A stretch of 64,000 bases of DNA from Paralvinella palmiformis (lineage: Eukaryota > Annelida > Polychaeta > Terebellida > Alvinellidae): the NCBI GenBank assembly GCA_025642065.1, contig JAODUP010000316.1, positions 512,001-576,000 on the forward strand. The letters are read 5' to 3'. This document shows, piece by piece, positions 34,238-45,347 of this stretch. The position numbers and the translations under genes are program-made. Every line of letters begins with the position of its first letter. Positions within the stretch are counted from its first letter, which is position 1. The notes below the pieces were generated by a model, which was not told the DNA's origin, did no database searches, and was given only the letters and a program-made list of their open reading frames with translations.

Positions 34238-34800
34238 TTGACTACAAGTAATCTGACCAGGAACAATATGGAACAGCTGGACACAACGGCAGCTGTTCTA
34301 TACCAAGAAGATGGCCCTGCGGTTCTGTTTCCAGTGGAAGTGGGAATTGATGCCAACTGTTGTTCAAGAGCTCTTAGTATTTTAACTTATGGAAAGAAAG
34401 ATCATCATGTTGAGATGATTTGCAGACTGGTTGTGGAGATGGCTTCAGATGAGGAGAAATGACCTTTCTCCGGCTGGTATAAAGTCAACTCTCCGTCAGA
34501 AAATGCTCTCCTGCATTCAAACTGGAGTATACCTGGGGTTGTGGTAATTGCTTACTGCAGCTAAAGTTTTGAACAGGCCAATTCATGTGATTTACCCTAT
34601 CAGAGGTTGGGAAGTTCTTCGCAGGATCACAGGAACATACAGCCTCTTCGAATTTGTAGCAGTCCTCAGTTGCATCTGATGTGGTCATCACACAGACAAG
34701 ACCAAACATCTGAGCACTGGACAGCAAACCACATCTTGCCATTGCTTTCCACTTGTGAAGAGAATACAGCACATGATAACCTGAATACCATATTAATACA
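34238..34800 (+). pseudogene. Vertnin/OTU-like domain fragment
   Basis: It reads VGIDANCCSRALSILTYG, then HHVEMICRLVVEMA. This fits the pattern ..aDGNCLpRc.S...fG...hH.E.R.RiV.Ela of vertnin-like, OTU-related proteins that are multicopy in marine invertebrates. Frameshifted continuation segments LNRPIHVIYPIRGWEV and HTDKTKHLS (from MWT-like to PNHFVPLL in the family) support it. The Asp, Asn and Cys of the OTU-like core remain, but Gly is Ala. Several frame breaks. Function in the host not inferred. Confidence 0.6.
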
Positions 34801-34835
34801 ATGTTAATTTTGTGTCTCATAATACCAAGGTTAAG

Positions 34836-35030
34836 TTCATGAGATCTAGAATGAAGTTGAAGGGGTCAGATGTATTCATGAATGAGGATCTCACCAAATC
34901 TAGAGTGCAGCTATTTGGTAAGACAAAAGAAGATTCAGGACACACGGACCAAGACTGATGCAATTTTTGTCAAGTTACTGAATGGTGACATCATGAGGAT
35001 CGTGTCAGAAGAAATATACCAATATTTATA
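34836..35030 (+). pseudogene. LINE ORF1-like or baculovirus-FP-like C-terminal fragment
   Basis: It reads MKLKGSDVFMNEDLTKSRVQ, then in a shifted frame DAIFVKLLNGDIMRIVSEE. The vNEdLTk.ra.L...r pattern, followed by a short beta segment, is typical of the FP-like domain in some LINE ORF1 proteins. A short fragment, broken by one frameshift. Confidence 0.55.
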
Positions 35031-35083
35031 TATTTTAATTATGGTAACGTTATTTCCAAGTATCACAACATATATATATGTGT

Positions 35084-35128
35084 AGGTATGTGTATATGTG
35101 TGTGTGTCTGTCTATATATATTTATTTA

Positions 35129-35174
<46 letters not shown>

Positions 35175-35306
35175 TATATATAAACATACACACACCTGTT
35201 TATATATATATATATATACACACATACAAACCCACACATAAACATATATATATGTGTGTGTGTGTGTGTGTATGTATATACACATATATATATATATATA
35301 TATGCA
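35084..35306. repeat. Compound TG/TA/CA microsatellite
   Basis: Alternating runs of TGTGTG, TATATA and CACACA with short interruptions over about 220 bp. Open frames through it on both strands are low-complexity artefacts. Confidence 0.95.
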
Positions 35307-35966
35307 CAGCTCTGATCATGGGTCCCAAAAGTGTTACATGCATGCAAAAAACACCTCTCAAACAAGGGGTTCATGGCATTAGTTGTACGGGCAAGACTCT
35401 AAACCCCATTAATATTTACAAAGCAGACCTTACAGATGCATCCTTTGACCTTGAAAGGATCCAATATATTCGTAAACAAGATAGTTATGTATAGAACATG
35501 GTGTCTTCTATTTGTTAATTAGGAGCTGGTAATGGCTCATACAAACATAATGACACAAAGAATATTTCGACCTCACAGATCTTTAATCAAAACTGTTATT
35601 TTAGAAAACTCGATAAATAAGAAAAGAGGACACCGTTATATGCAGGACATGGAAAAGATTAACTTTCTCCTGGTTACAAAATTTTAATTTTTGTGATATT
35701 ACACTGGAAGAAAATAGTTTGTCTGTGTGTGAAGATGAATTTGTTGTGTGTATCAAAACAATGTCCCTTTTCTTTAAAATTTGTTCCGCATATAAGACAC
35801 AATGCAAAAACGAAAAACTTACAAGTTATTTATTAAAATAAAAGTGTGCACGTCTGTTGAAACTTGGTTCTGGCAGGATTTGAACAATTTCATTAAATAA
35901 AAAAACAGATTCATCTTTAATTGGAGGGTACACATAGTGACCGCATTGCGTATATATGTATGAATG

Positions 35967-36000
<34 letters not shown>

Positions 36001-36154
36001 CCTGCTATTATTTTCTTTAATCATGAACCATATCGTAATTGTCAAAGCCATTAATTTAAGTGTAAACAGGCACCGATATCCAGTGTTCTAAAACTTATAG
36101 ATATATGCTGTTACTAACAACACCCATATATATGCCTTATGCTTATTTTTTTAC

Positions 36155-36196
<42 letters not shown>

Positions 36197-36447
36197 CAGC
36201 CATTACACTATTTACAATATATATAATAACACCATTTTCTAAAATTAGCTTGGTTTTGCTAAGTCATGGGGAAAATATTGTTTGTAGTTTACTATTACTG
36301 GTTTTGACATTCTTGATCAGACATGATGATGACAAGAATATGTTAATGTCTGACGTTATTGAAAGTTCTGTAAATTGTTTTGGTTTTTTACTTCACTATA
36401 ACAAAACACGGATGGGAAAATTTTATGATTATGCAACAAGCAGTAGG
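35307..36447. other. Non-coding stretch with microsatellites
   Basis: It contains (AT)n at 35968-35999 and (AC)n(AT)n at 36156-36196. No recognised gene. Confidence 0.4.
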
Positions 36448-36600
36448 AATGGATGGATGAATGTTGTTTAATGACACATCGGTACAATTTAAGCCATTCT
36501 TTATACTAGAATAATACGCCGGATTATTGAAGTCGATAAAAGTTATGAATAAGCTAAGATGTAATTTGTTAAGTATAAATGGTAAATAAGTAAACAATAC
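36448..36600 (+). repeat. Dispersed repeat D, diverged long form
   Basis: ATGGATGGATGAATGTTG, TTTAATGACACATCGGTAC, an internal deletion of the AACGTTTGG segment, then the 3' module with ATGTAATTTGTTAAGTATAA. Confidence 0.88.
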
Positions 36601-37085
36601 GGGATAAAAAAAACATTGGACCTCCAGACAAAACAAAAGACAAACTATGATCGTCATATTCTCATCATACACGGTGAAAACGAACATTATGCAACTTTGT
36701 GTTGCCAACCAATTTATATAAATGATGATCTGACTAAGATGCCTGCGGATATTAGATAACTAAGCCTATATTACTTATATCATGTCATAAATGTTTAATT
36801 AATATCTATAAATATAACTACAGAATATTTTCATTATAGATATCACAAATGCTTTGATAAATTTCAGATTATCTTACCACCAAATCTATCACTTTATCTA
36901 TATAGCACATGTTACAGTCCAATTCCGGCAGACAACATGACTACGGTATCTGTTAATCGTTGCACGTCCAGAGATCCATACATCATGAAGTACTTACTGT
37001 ATATGTTTTGGTTGTCAGCCATTCACAACTTCTGACTTACTTGACCCACTGAGCAGAGTGGAGTATACATGAATCACAGGATGAC
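36601..37085. other. AT-rich non-coding stretch
   Basis: Nothing recognised on either strand. Confidence 0.35.
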
Positions 37086-37395
37086 ATTGCCTGAAATGAA
37101 TGCTGCACCAAGGGCTGATGTGCAGTTCGATGTTCGATGAAATGAAATATGAAGAACACCAGCATGGGAAATCAGTTCTGTCCCAGTTGAATGTTGGTAT
37201 GGTGTCGCAATTTCCTCTGGACTACATGCACTTGGTGTGTCTGGGAGTGGTGAGAAAACTAATACTTCTGTGGACAAATGGACCATTAAGGAAGAGAAGA
37301 CCAATCACTGAAGTTGACAGATGGAAAGCCACATAGTTCCGCATATTTTTTCTGTATACAGGGCCTCTCATGCTCAAGGGCAGGTTGCCTGATAC
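37086..37395 (+). pseudogene. CACTA-like (Transposase_21-type) transposase fragment
   Basis: It reads QLNVGMVSQFPLDYMHLVCL, then GVVRKLILLWTNGPL, and EVDRWKAT followed by a stop and FRIFFLYTGPLMLKGRLPD. PLDYMHLVcLGVvkkLI.lW..G..... and DRWKATEFR.FLLYTG are hallmarks of a multicopy family in molluscs and cnidarians related to CACTA transposases. It ends where a dispersed repeat D copy has inserted. Confidence 0.78.
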
Positions 37396-37576
37396 ATGGA
37401 TGAATGTTGTTTAACGACACATCAGCACAATTTAGGCCATTCAGTGTCCTTGAACGTTTGGAAATAAAACCGTTTTAACGAATCTTTATAAAAAGTTAAA
37501 AAGCTGGATTACTGGCATTGATAAAATGTTTGTATAAGTTATGATGTAAATTGTTAAGTATAAATGGTAAATGTGT
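37396..37576 (+). repeat. Dispersed repeat D, long form, inside the CACTA-like fragment
   Basis: ATGGATGAATGTTGTTTAACG, the TCAGCACAATTTAGGCC variant, 3' module GCTGGATTACTGGCATTG, and TAAATGGTAAATGTG at the end. CACTA-like coding matter lies on both sides. Confidence 0.92.
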
Positions 37577-38146
37577 AAAAGAGGAAATTGAGTCTGCAAG
37601 GTGTCACAACATCGATGCAGAACAGATCATGGGTATGTTTAGTGCTGGAAAGAATAATGCCCCAAATGCAAAGCTAAACTACCTGTCATCAAAGATAATG
37701 TTGTTGATTACACTGACAGTCTCAATCAAGAGGAGAGAATCAAGATAATACAAATGTCAAAGACAACTGGGCAGAAGCAGCGGCAGGCAAGCAGAAAGAA
37801 GTCTCTGCAGATCCGGGAAGATGTATCCCAGCGAATTGCACTTGAATGGGAAAAAACAGCTACAGCTGAAAGAAATAAAATAGAGAAGCTCTTGAGGTTC
37901 ACCAGTTTGGACACTGTAAGAGAATTTCCCGGTTTGGCTGACAACATCCACAGTGATCTTGTGGACACCCTGGGGGGGGGGGGTGTTTGGACGAGATCTA
38001 GGCCATGTCTGGTATAGTCGAAAATCCAGGCAAAAAGTAATGTACAGTGGTATTGTAGTAAAGCTGAACAAGAAAGCTGGTGAAATGAATGTCATTAGTT
38101 ATTGGGCCCAGAATGAAACGTATGATGATGCCATTGATTTTGTCTA
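37577..38146 (+). pseudogene. C-terminal region of the CACTA-associated protein, first copy
   Basis: It reads DAEQIMGMFSAGKNNAPNAK then LNYLSSK, a frameshift, YTDSLNQEERIKI, and a Lys/Arg-rich coiled segment (QRQASRKKSLQIREDVSQRI). Then come EFPGLADNIHSDLVD, a frameshift at the G run (37973-37983), FGRDLGHVW and VISYWAQNETYDDAIDF ending TAA. The order matches the family's C-terminal region, ending with the yW...etyDDA motif. At least two frameshifts. Confidence 0.72.
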
Positions 38147-38840
38147 AATGTGAGCTGGCCGCAGATTTGATGTGTGGAGAAATGATGTTTTCCTAAATCT
38201 ATAATAAATAGTTTTTTTCGGATGATCCTGATTGTGTTTAACTAACTGACCAGATCTCTTCAACTTCCTTTAGCATTTCATAAAAATTATTTCCATGTGT
38301 ATATAATTTTGCTGTCTCCAATGTCTGTTTATATTTACTGAAAATGTCTTAAACATTGTTCAGGCGTCTGACTAATTGTGAATAAAACTCATGTAAAATA
38401 GTTGTCATGGTTGCGTGTCTATGACTAAACAAGTCGAATAATTATTTATTCATTTTTAAGGTCATTAAGTAGGTTAATTAGTGATTTCAGAAGTAAATAA
38501 TCAAAATGAACAAAGACATTACTTTCCCATCACTACTTATGTTGTCTTGTTGCGTCATCTCCTTGAACAATTTATCAAAATATATAGTGTATAAATGTAT
38601 TTATTATAACAGTATTTCACGAAATCACTTGTTCCGATTAATGAATTAATAATCTAAGAATTTAATTAACATCATAGTGTTACATTGATATTATTAAGAT
38701 TTCACCATTATAAATATGTATTATGTACTAAATATTTTATCTTTATATTATAAATATTAAAACATTTTGAAAGTGCAAGTTTTTAATTATGGGGCACATG
38801 CTTGCCTATGGTTTAAACTATAAAACATTGGCAATATGCT
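38147..38840. other. AT-rich non-coding stretch
   Basis: No coding or repeat signal recognised. Confidence 0.35.
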
Positions 38841-38847
38841 ATTAACC

Positions 38848-39348
38848 ATGCTGCAAATGAATTATTACATGAAAGATGGGACAAACATTTAAGTGAACTT
38901 TATCATCATCTACACCCCTTAGATACAATAGCAACCAGTACAAGATCAGCTATGAAAGATTATGAAAAAAACTTTAAAATATGTGAAAGGATCCGATTGT
39001 CTTGCTGGAGACATAGTAGTTCAGGTCAACAAATTACGACATAAAGCTGGGAAAGGTGACCCAAGGGGCTTCCAAGTATTTTTAGACAGTGAAAAACTTC
39101 CACAAGAAATCATTCCTAGGTATAGAGGTAATCGGTTGCATGTGCTAATTCACATATGTGGTACCCTTTTTGAGCATCTTGATAATTTTGAAAGATTATT
39201 GAATTCCAGAACTTCAGGAGTTGCAGGTTCTGGGAATAATAGGAAATTGGATTACTGGTCCATGGATGAAACTATTCTATACCAGTCACATGGATCAGAT
39301 ATAGAGCATGGGGATGGAATTCAACATGTAAAAGAGGTTCTCATCTAG
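38848..39348 (+). pseudogene. Multicopy transposase-like domain (RYRGNRLHVL family), broken
   Basis: It reads ELLHERWDKHLSELYHHLHP, then LDTIATSTRSAMKDYEK, and after a frame change GFQVFLDSEKLPQEIIPRYR and GNRLHVLIHICGTLFEHLDN. I recall the same order (heliRWD..L...Y..LHPLDT.at.tRS; IPRYRGNRlHVLfHlagif) in uncharacterised element proteins of molluscs, fish and cnidarians. The superfamily is unsure. Confidence 0.6.
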
Positions 39349-39599
39349 TTGAAGGCGTTGACAGGCTGACCAGAGAAAAAACTCTTTCTGTCAGCAAGAA
39401 TATTTTTGGGTCTGAATTGTCTTCTTCTGATGCAACACTGATATAACTCAAACAAAACCTGAAGGATAGTGAAATATTTATATGAGGGTATTTTGGAAGC
39501 CATCATAGCAGTTTTAGAAAAACAGTACAAGAAGTACTTTGTGTTGAATATTTCAGATGTATTAAGAGATACAAAGTCCACACGGACCCACAATATTGA

Positions 39600-39915
39600 G
39601 TGGGAATGTTTAGTGCCCTGAAAAATAAAGCTCTGAGTGCCACTATTTGCTACCTTTCATCCAAGATGAGGGCAATGAAAAATAGAATGGTGAAATATCT
39701 GGATAAGATGCCAAAAGAAAGAGAATTGATCCTCAACCATCAGTTTTGCACAAAAGCAATGACAAAGGAAAAAAAAGAAGCAGAAAGATATCCTGGAAGA
39801 AATTTCAAATAGGATGGCAGAGAAAGATCAGGCAAAGGATGATGTTGCCAGAAGGAAAATTGAAAAGAAACTGAAAGAAATAAAGCCCACCCACCGCATT
39901 AGAAGTGTAAACTAA
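39600..39915 (+). pseudogene. C-terminal region of the CACTA-associated protein, second copy
   Basis: It reads GMFSALKNKALSATICYLSS, then KMRAMKNRMVKYLDKMPKE, and in another frame a Lys/Glu-rich stretch (ILEEISNRMAEKDQAK, RRKIEKKLKEIKP). It is homologous to 37620-37900 (GMFSAGKNNAPNAK / LNYLSSK), so two copies lie within 2.5 kb. Confidence 0.7.
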
Positions 39916-40327
39916 CTGAGGTCACATGGTTGCAACAGCCATGGAAGCCTTTCTCATTGGTCCAGTGTGGCTCATTTGCATGCCCACTGTCCACTATTTA
40001 TGAATCACTGGTGACCTAGTTTGCAAGTAAAAAATAAAAACAATGGCGTTTAACTTGGCTACATTAGGCAATTCAGATGAAAGGGATCTGGCACAGCTCG
40101 ATAGTTTGACAGAAGGATAATGTTGGGAAGAATGGGTTGATGGAAGTGGGTCAGACATGGATGAGGAGGAAAAGTGTAGTGGTACCAGTGATGAAGATAC
40201 TTAACCTTCAATCTTTTTGCTCTGATAGTATCTACCGATTACACCCCACTAAGAATAATGGCCTGAAAGCAGCAGTTTTCTTCAAGGAATTTTCGGCATT
40301 TCTCTTGCTACCAACAATGGTCATCTG
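39916..40327 (+). other. Unrecognised short coding-like debris
   Basis: A possible ATG at 40043 gives AFNLATLGNSDERDLAQLDS before a stop, then an acidic SGSDMDEEEK in another frame. It resembles the acidic start of some transposase proteins, but the evidence is thin. Confidence 0.25.
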
Positions 40328-42440
40328 TTGATCTTAGGTGATTTCAATATACATTGGGATTGCCAGAGGAATGCAAATACCAAACAACTGGCTGACATTC
40401 TTAGATCTGCCAATCTCAGGCAGCATGTCCAAGAAAGAACACACAGACATGGTCACATCTTAGATCTTGTCATCTCCTGTGATGATGACAATTTGTTTAA
40501 GGGTGTGTCTGTGTCTTCCATGCTGTCTGATCATTTCCTTGTTAACAGTAATGTATCTTTACAGAAACAATCTGTTTCAGGTAAAGTTATTTCATATAGA
40601 AGTCAATTGACAAGGAGGCTTTTCTTGCTGATCTGCGAGTATCTTCTCTGGTATTGGATCCACCGGATGATGTGGATCATCTGGTGGATTTCTATGATAG
40701 TACATTGAGAGACATTGTAGATGAACATGCACCTTTAAGGACAAAGAAAATGCCAAGCAGACCAATGCTTCCATGGTATAATAAGAACATACAGGCTGCA
40801 GAGACACAGAAAGTATTGTGAGCGGATCTGGATCAGTTTGTGTGTTCATTTTGAAATGTTCAAGGTCAGTAAAATTCTTGTTAAAAGGGAAATCAAAGGA
40901 CTGTTTTCAGTGTTGTGAATAAAGTATTACATAAAAGTCAAACTGTCCTCCCAAATAATATCAACTCAGATAAAGATATGGCCCATTGTTTTAATAACTT
41001 CTTCTGTCAAAAAATATTAAATATACATAGTGGGTTCCAGTCCAGCACCTTATCACAGGGTAAGCCATTGGTAGAAGAGTCCTGCATATCCATGGATACA
41101 TTTGAGCCTTTTACAGAGACTGATATCGGACAGTTGCTGAGAAAGTCAACTAATGCTTTCTGTGCAGTTGACCCTATGCCTACATGGCTTGTGAAAGATT
41201 GTCTGGATGTTCTGATAAGCCCAATTACAAATATAGTTAATAAATCATTATCTCTGGGTGTTTTCCCAAGATCCATGAAAGCTGCCCTTGTAAAACCATT
41301 AATAAAAAACCACACCATGGACTGTAATATTCTAAACAATTACAGACCTGTTTCAAATCTTACATTTTTATCTACAATTATAGAAAGGGCAGTTACTTTC
41401 CATCTCAGCAAATATTTGGTCAATACAAACCTTAATGAATCACTACAGTCTGTATATAAAAGTGGTCAAACAGCCTTGGTTCAGGTAAAACATTAGAGTA
41501 TGATGTCAATTATCAAATTAATCCAGTATTACTTAAATGGTTTTGATCCTATCCAGAACAACGCTCCCAGAGAGTGTCTGTTCATGGTATTGTATATGAC
41601 GTTCAGTTTTTGTTATCTGGTGTACCACAGGGTTCAGTTCTTGGTCCTCTGGTTTTCACAATGTATACCCGTCCTCCTGGGATCATTGCGCAGCGATATG
41701 GGGTTAAATATCACTTGTATGCTGATGACACACAGCTGTATATATCACTGGATCCTAACAATGAGTTAAATTTCTCCTCTTCCTTGAAGAATTTAGAACA
41801 CCGTATTGCTGATATTCGGCTATGGATGACTCAAAATCTTCTAAAATTAAATGATAATAAAACAAATATTTTATATTTGGCATCACCACATTGTGTTAAA
41901 TCCCTAAAGACACCGGCATTACAGATGGGTGCATCTGCGATTATCCCTAATGGGTCAGTAAAAAAATCTAGGGGTTATTTTTGACCAATGTATTAACATG
42001 CATCAACATGTCACATCAGTATGCCGAGCTGCCTACTACCATCTTAAGAACATCCACTGTTTGAAAGCATTCTTGACACAAGAATCACTTGTAACTGTAG
42101 TTCATGCCTTTGTTACATCTCGTATAGACTATTGTAACTCCCTGTTATATGGCATATCTGATTATAACATTAATCGCCTTCAGAATAATGCAGCTCGCAT
42201 TGTAACAAATACTAGAAAATATGATCATATTACCCCAATTCTTCAAAAACTACATTGGCTACCTGTTAGACAGTGTATCCATTTCAAGATTATGTTAATA
42301 ACATATAAATCTATTAATGATATGGTGCCAGAATACCTGTGTGAACTGGTTTCCATTAGAAAGTCATCCCGAAAACTCCAGTCAGATACTATTGCAGGTG
42401 CCAGTGTCTCAGCTCAAGTCATATGGTGATAAGCCAGACC
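40328..42440 (+). pseudogene. CR1/Rex1-like LINE ORF2, nearly complete from mid-endonuclease, several frame breaks
   Basis: Endonuclease end: ILGDFNIHWD, HGHILDLVIS, and SDHFLV with the catalytic SDH. A linker with three to four stops lies around 40800-40900. Reverse transcriptase: NAFCAVDPMPTWLVKDCLDV, ALVKPLIKN, NNYRPVSNLTFLS, a stop at 41494, VSVHGIVYDVQF, SGVPQGSVLGPLVF and an intact YADDTQLY (about 41720). Then LKLNDNKTNILYL, a frameshift near 41970, and SRIDYCNSLLYGISD, LQNNAARIV, LHWLPV, and the C-terminal region up to about 42429. The end (usual LWN.LP segment) is lost where a pogo-like element begins. Confidence 0.88.
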
Positions 42441-42859
42441 TCTAGGACTAGATTCTATTAAATTTTCTAGATGCTTACACAGTATGTCAACAATCTGTCT
42501 TTTTTCTGTTCATCTATCTAGAACCATTGCCATGCCTAGATCCAAAAAATACGCATCCGAACAACTGCAGGATGCAGTAAAAAAAGTCATGGCTGGGGAG
42601 ATCAGCCAGAAAAAGGCTTCCACTTTCTATGGTGTCCCAGTCATGACGATCTCGGATCACGTGCATGGCAAGGTGATATTCTTTTTTAGTCTTGTAACAC
42701 TGTAATTATACCTTGATACCTAATACATTTGATTTTAGAGAGTAAATGTTAAAATGCATATATACTATTACACAATTGACTGTTTTATTTGTGTGTTTTA
42801 CAGAGTAAAAGTTCGAAACTGGGACCTCTCCCTGTCATAAGTCCAGCCATAGAGGCGGA

Positions 42860-43282
42860 GTTTGCCAAGAAATTAATGGACAGGGGATTTGGACTGACAA
42901 AGCAACTGGTGCTTCAGAAGGCTGCAAAACTTTGCAGACTAGCCTAGTTGCAGCACCCATTCAAAGAGGGACCTACAGGCGATTCATGGTACAGGGTTTG
43001 CCAAGAAATTAATGGATGATGATGATTGATGTTTTACGGCCACTTTTGTGCAAAAGGTAGGCTAAATGGGCCGAGCGACCTCCAAAGGTAATGAGGCGAA
43101 GTCAAAGACGAAACAACCTTCAGATATGCCCACGCCGAGATTCAAGAAATTAATGGACTTGGCTGACAGGGGATTTGGACTGACAAAGCAACTGGTGCTT
43201 CAGAAGGCTGCAAAACCTTGCAGACTAGCCTAGTTGCAGCACCCATTCAAAGAGGGACCTACAGGCGATTCATGGTACAGGG
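42860..43282 (+). repeat. 137-bp tandem duplication within the pogo-like transposase, second copy split by a SINE
   Basis: Copy A spans 42860-42996 and copy B 42996-43282. Both run from GTTTGCCAAGAAATTAATGG to GATTCATGGTACAGGG. Copy B carries nine extra bases (CTTGGCTGA) that restore the protein reading and the 127-bp SINE plus its duplication. Copy A has lost those nine bases. Confidence 0.88.
43017..43143 (-). mobile_element. SINE family 2, head-truncated, with 14-bp target-site duplication
   Basis: AAGAAATTAATGGA flanks it on both sides (43003-43016 and 43144-43157). The insert, in minus orientation, keeps the tail and body up to GAGATTC of box B but lacks the tRNA head. 5' truncation with target duplication fits LINE-driven retroposition. 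Confidence 0.9.
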
Positions 43283-44049
43283 CCTTTATGAAAAGGAACC
43301 CTGGACTTACTCTGCGAACACCCTCTCAGTTATTAACAGCCAGATGGCGTGCAATGAATAGGGCTGTAGTTGGCGAATACTTTCAGGATGTGGCCAAGTA
43401 CACTGAAGACCTGCAGCCTATATCCATATGGAATATGGATGAAAGCGGGTTCCACTTTGAACACCAACCCAACAAAGTGGTCTGTAAAAAGGGTGTGCAT
43501 GCCGGTTGTCGTCATCCATGGAAAATGTAAATGTGCTTGCCTGCTGCAGGTGTCGTGATGCCTCCAATGTTTGTAGCTTCAATACAGTAGAGGCTCCATC
43601 TAACAGCAAGTGGACATGGCAAGCCAAAGCCTGGAAGGAAGACAGCCTGGGGATTTAATGGTTTAGGGAAGTGTTTTTAAAGTAATGTGGTGTTCAGCAT
43701 CCACAAGTGTTATTGTTAGACCAACACCACAATCATGAGGTGTATGGACAAAGGCTGCTTTGCATCTTTGTCCAAACACTACAATTCTGTCTGTAGTGGG
43801 TTCATGGCCACCTCCAAGTTCCAGGTTTCATTTGCTTGTCTCTTTACGGAGGCCTGGGAACGTTCAATGACACTAATGAATGTTCGAGTAGGCTTCCGGA
43901 TGACGGGCATTTATCCCTTTAGTCAGGCTGCTTGGAGGTGTCTGTGGCCATCAGTGTACCGGCTCCTACTGAACTGGATGTTTCTGGTGCTAAAGGTATT
44001 TCTGTCCTCTTTCCTTTGGTTGCAGCCTTTATTTGACTATTTCATAAAC

Positions 44050-44486
44050 TATGATAAAGTATATGTAGACTAATATGAAATAGTCAAATACCATGCATTA
44101 AAAACATTCACATTGTCACGTACCTACGAGTTTTCCGCTCTTCACCGCTGCGGGATTGGTGTGTTAATAACCATATACTGGCGGCTTCTGATTTAGTGCC
44201 ATCATAATGATAATCATTGGACAAAATCATATCCGTCTGGAAGTAAGATTAACCTTCATTATCGCCCATTTCGAAACTACAACATTAATTATAATTAAAT
44301 ACGTTTTCGTATGAAATTAATATAGCTTCAATCTATATGGATTACCTTCAAAAATATTGTATGCCTGGTATTAATTAAGGTAACTAGTTACTGACCTTTC
44401 ATTTCCACTGGATAATAATCCCGCCACGATCAGGTTATGACGCTTAGGTGGCCAGTGTGGGTTATGGACAATTCGCCCTCGGTTGG
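44050..44486. other. Non-coding spacer
   Basis: Nothing recognised, except that ATTCGCCCTCGGTT at 44470-44483, next to a SINE, matches the terminus of the candidate MITE at 45205. Confidence 0.3.
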
Positions 44487-44843
44487 TTTTGTTGTTCGGG
44501 GAGAATCCCCAGGCTGTCGCTTAATCAGCACAGCCTCTATGTTGGAGTGGTTGAGAAACCTCCTCCCCCACCACTCACAGGGGAGCAGTACGGAAAGATG
44601 GAGCCGAAATACCCTGAGGGTGGTCACTGACAGAGTGTTTTACGTCCTCAGGGGGTTTTAACGTCCCCCTTTATTTTAAATAATTCAGTGGAGACGGCAG
44701 CGCCATTTAACGTGGTCAGCCACCCACGATGTAGTGAGCCGAGAAATTAATCCCTGGAAAAGTTTCGACCTCTTACGGGGTTCGAACCTGCGACCGTTGG
44801 CACCAAGTGCCGGGTGCTTAACCGCTAGGCCACCGGAGCTCAC
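44487..44843 (-). mobile_element. tRNA-derived SINE (family 3), nearly full length
   Basis: Reverse complement: GAGCTCCGGTGGCCTAGCGG as box A, GGTTCGAACCCCGTAAG as box B, then the body with TAAAGGGGGACGTT, TTTCGGCTCCATCTTTCCG and CCTGGGGATTCTCCCCGAAC. The same family as the complete copy at 46302. Confidence 0.9.
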
Positions 44844-45030
44844 TGTCACCAATGTTATTGAAGGCAGATCTACATAAGCGTGCCATTTAATAGCACAGTG
44901 CTGCCACTCACCGGACATATACATAAATATTGTCTGTTACTCCAACAAACAGGTACTTGTTTTATCATCAAACTAATATAAGGCAATATGTTATTACATT
45001 TCTTTTATTATAAGAATGAGCTCTCTCTTT

Positions 45031-45034
45031 CTAT

Positions 45035-45063
<29 letters not shown>
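45031..45063. repeat. (AC)n microsatellite next to a SINE fragment
   Basis: About 29 bases of AC, then ATATAT. Confidence 0.95.
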
Positions 45064-45065
<2 letters not shown>

Positions 45066-45067
45066 AG

Positions 45068-45204
45068 CACTCTGTCAGTGAGCACCCTCAGTGTATTTCG
45101 GCTCCATCTTTCCGTACTGCTCCCCCCTTGAGTGGTGGGGCAGGAGGTTCCTCAACCACTCCGACATAGAGGCTGTGCTGAATAAGCGACAGCCTGGGGA
45201 TTCT
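45068..45204 (+). mobile_element. SINE family 3, 3' half only
   Basis: CACTCTGTCAGTGAGCACCC through CCTGGGGATTCT, identical over 137 bases to 46508-46644. It stops exactly where the candidate MITE begins. Confidence 0.92.
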
Positions 45205-45295
45205 CGCCCTCGGTTGCATTCGCCCTTGTATAAAAAAGACTATTCGCCCATTATTGTTATTCGCCCTTAATAAAAGGGACTATTCGCCCTTAAGG

Positions 45296-45300
<5 letters not shown>

Positions 45301-45345
<45 letters not shown>
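45301..45345. repeat. (TA)n microsatellite
   Basis: About 45 bases of uninterrupted TA inside the candidate MITE. Confidence 0.97.

Positions 45346-45347
<2 letters not shown>

Larger units (their letters stand above)
42532..43985 (+). pseudogene. Pogo/Tigger-like transposase, with intron-like gap, internal duplication and SINE insertion
   Basis: The start ATG at 42532 gives MPRSKKYASEQLQDAVKKVM and EISQKKASTFYGVPVMTISD, a psq-type helix-turn-helix. A gt...ttttacag gap (42672-42803) looks like an intron. Then PLPVISPAIEAEFAKKLM and GFGLTKQLVLQKAAKLC follow, then GDSWYRAFMKRNPGLTLRTP, and WNMDESGFHFEHQPNKVV with the first catalytic Asp. A frameshifted QVLLLDQHHNHEV holds the second Asp, and GFRMTGIYPF ends the domain. 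The segment from 42860 is duplicated at 42996, and a SINE (43017-43143) sits in the second copy. Stops and frameshifts make it inactive. Confidence 0.82.

Noticed and set aside
35078..35494. 138-codon plus-strand frame rich in Tyr and Ile
   Set aside because: It is a translation of a TA/TG/CA microsatellite.
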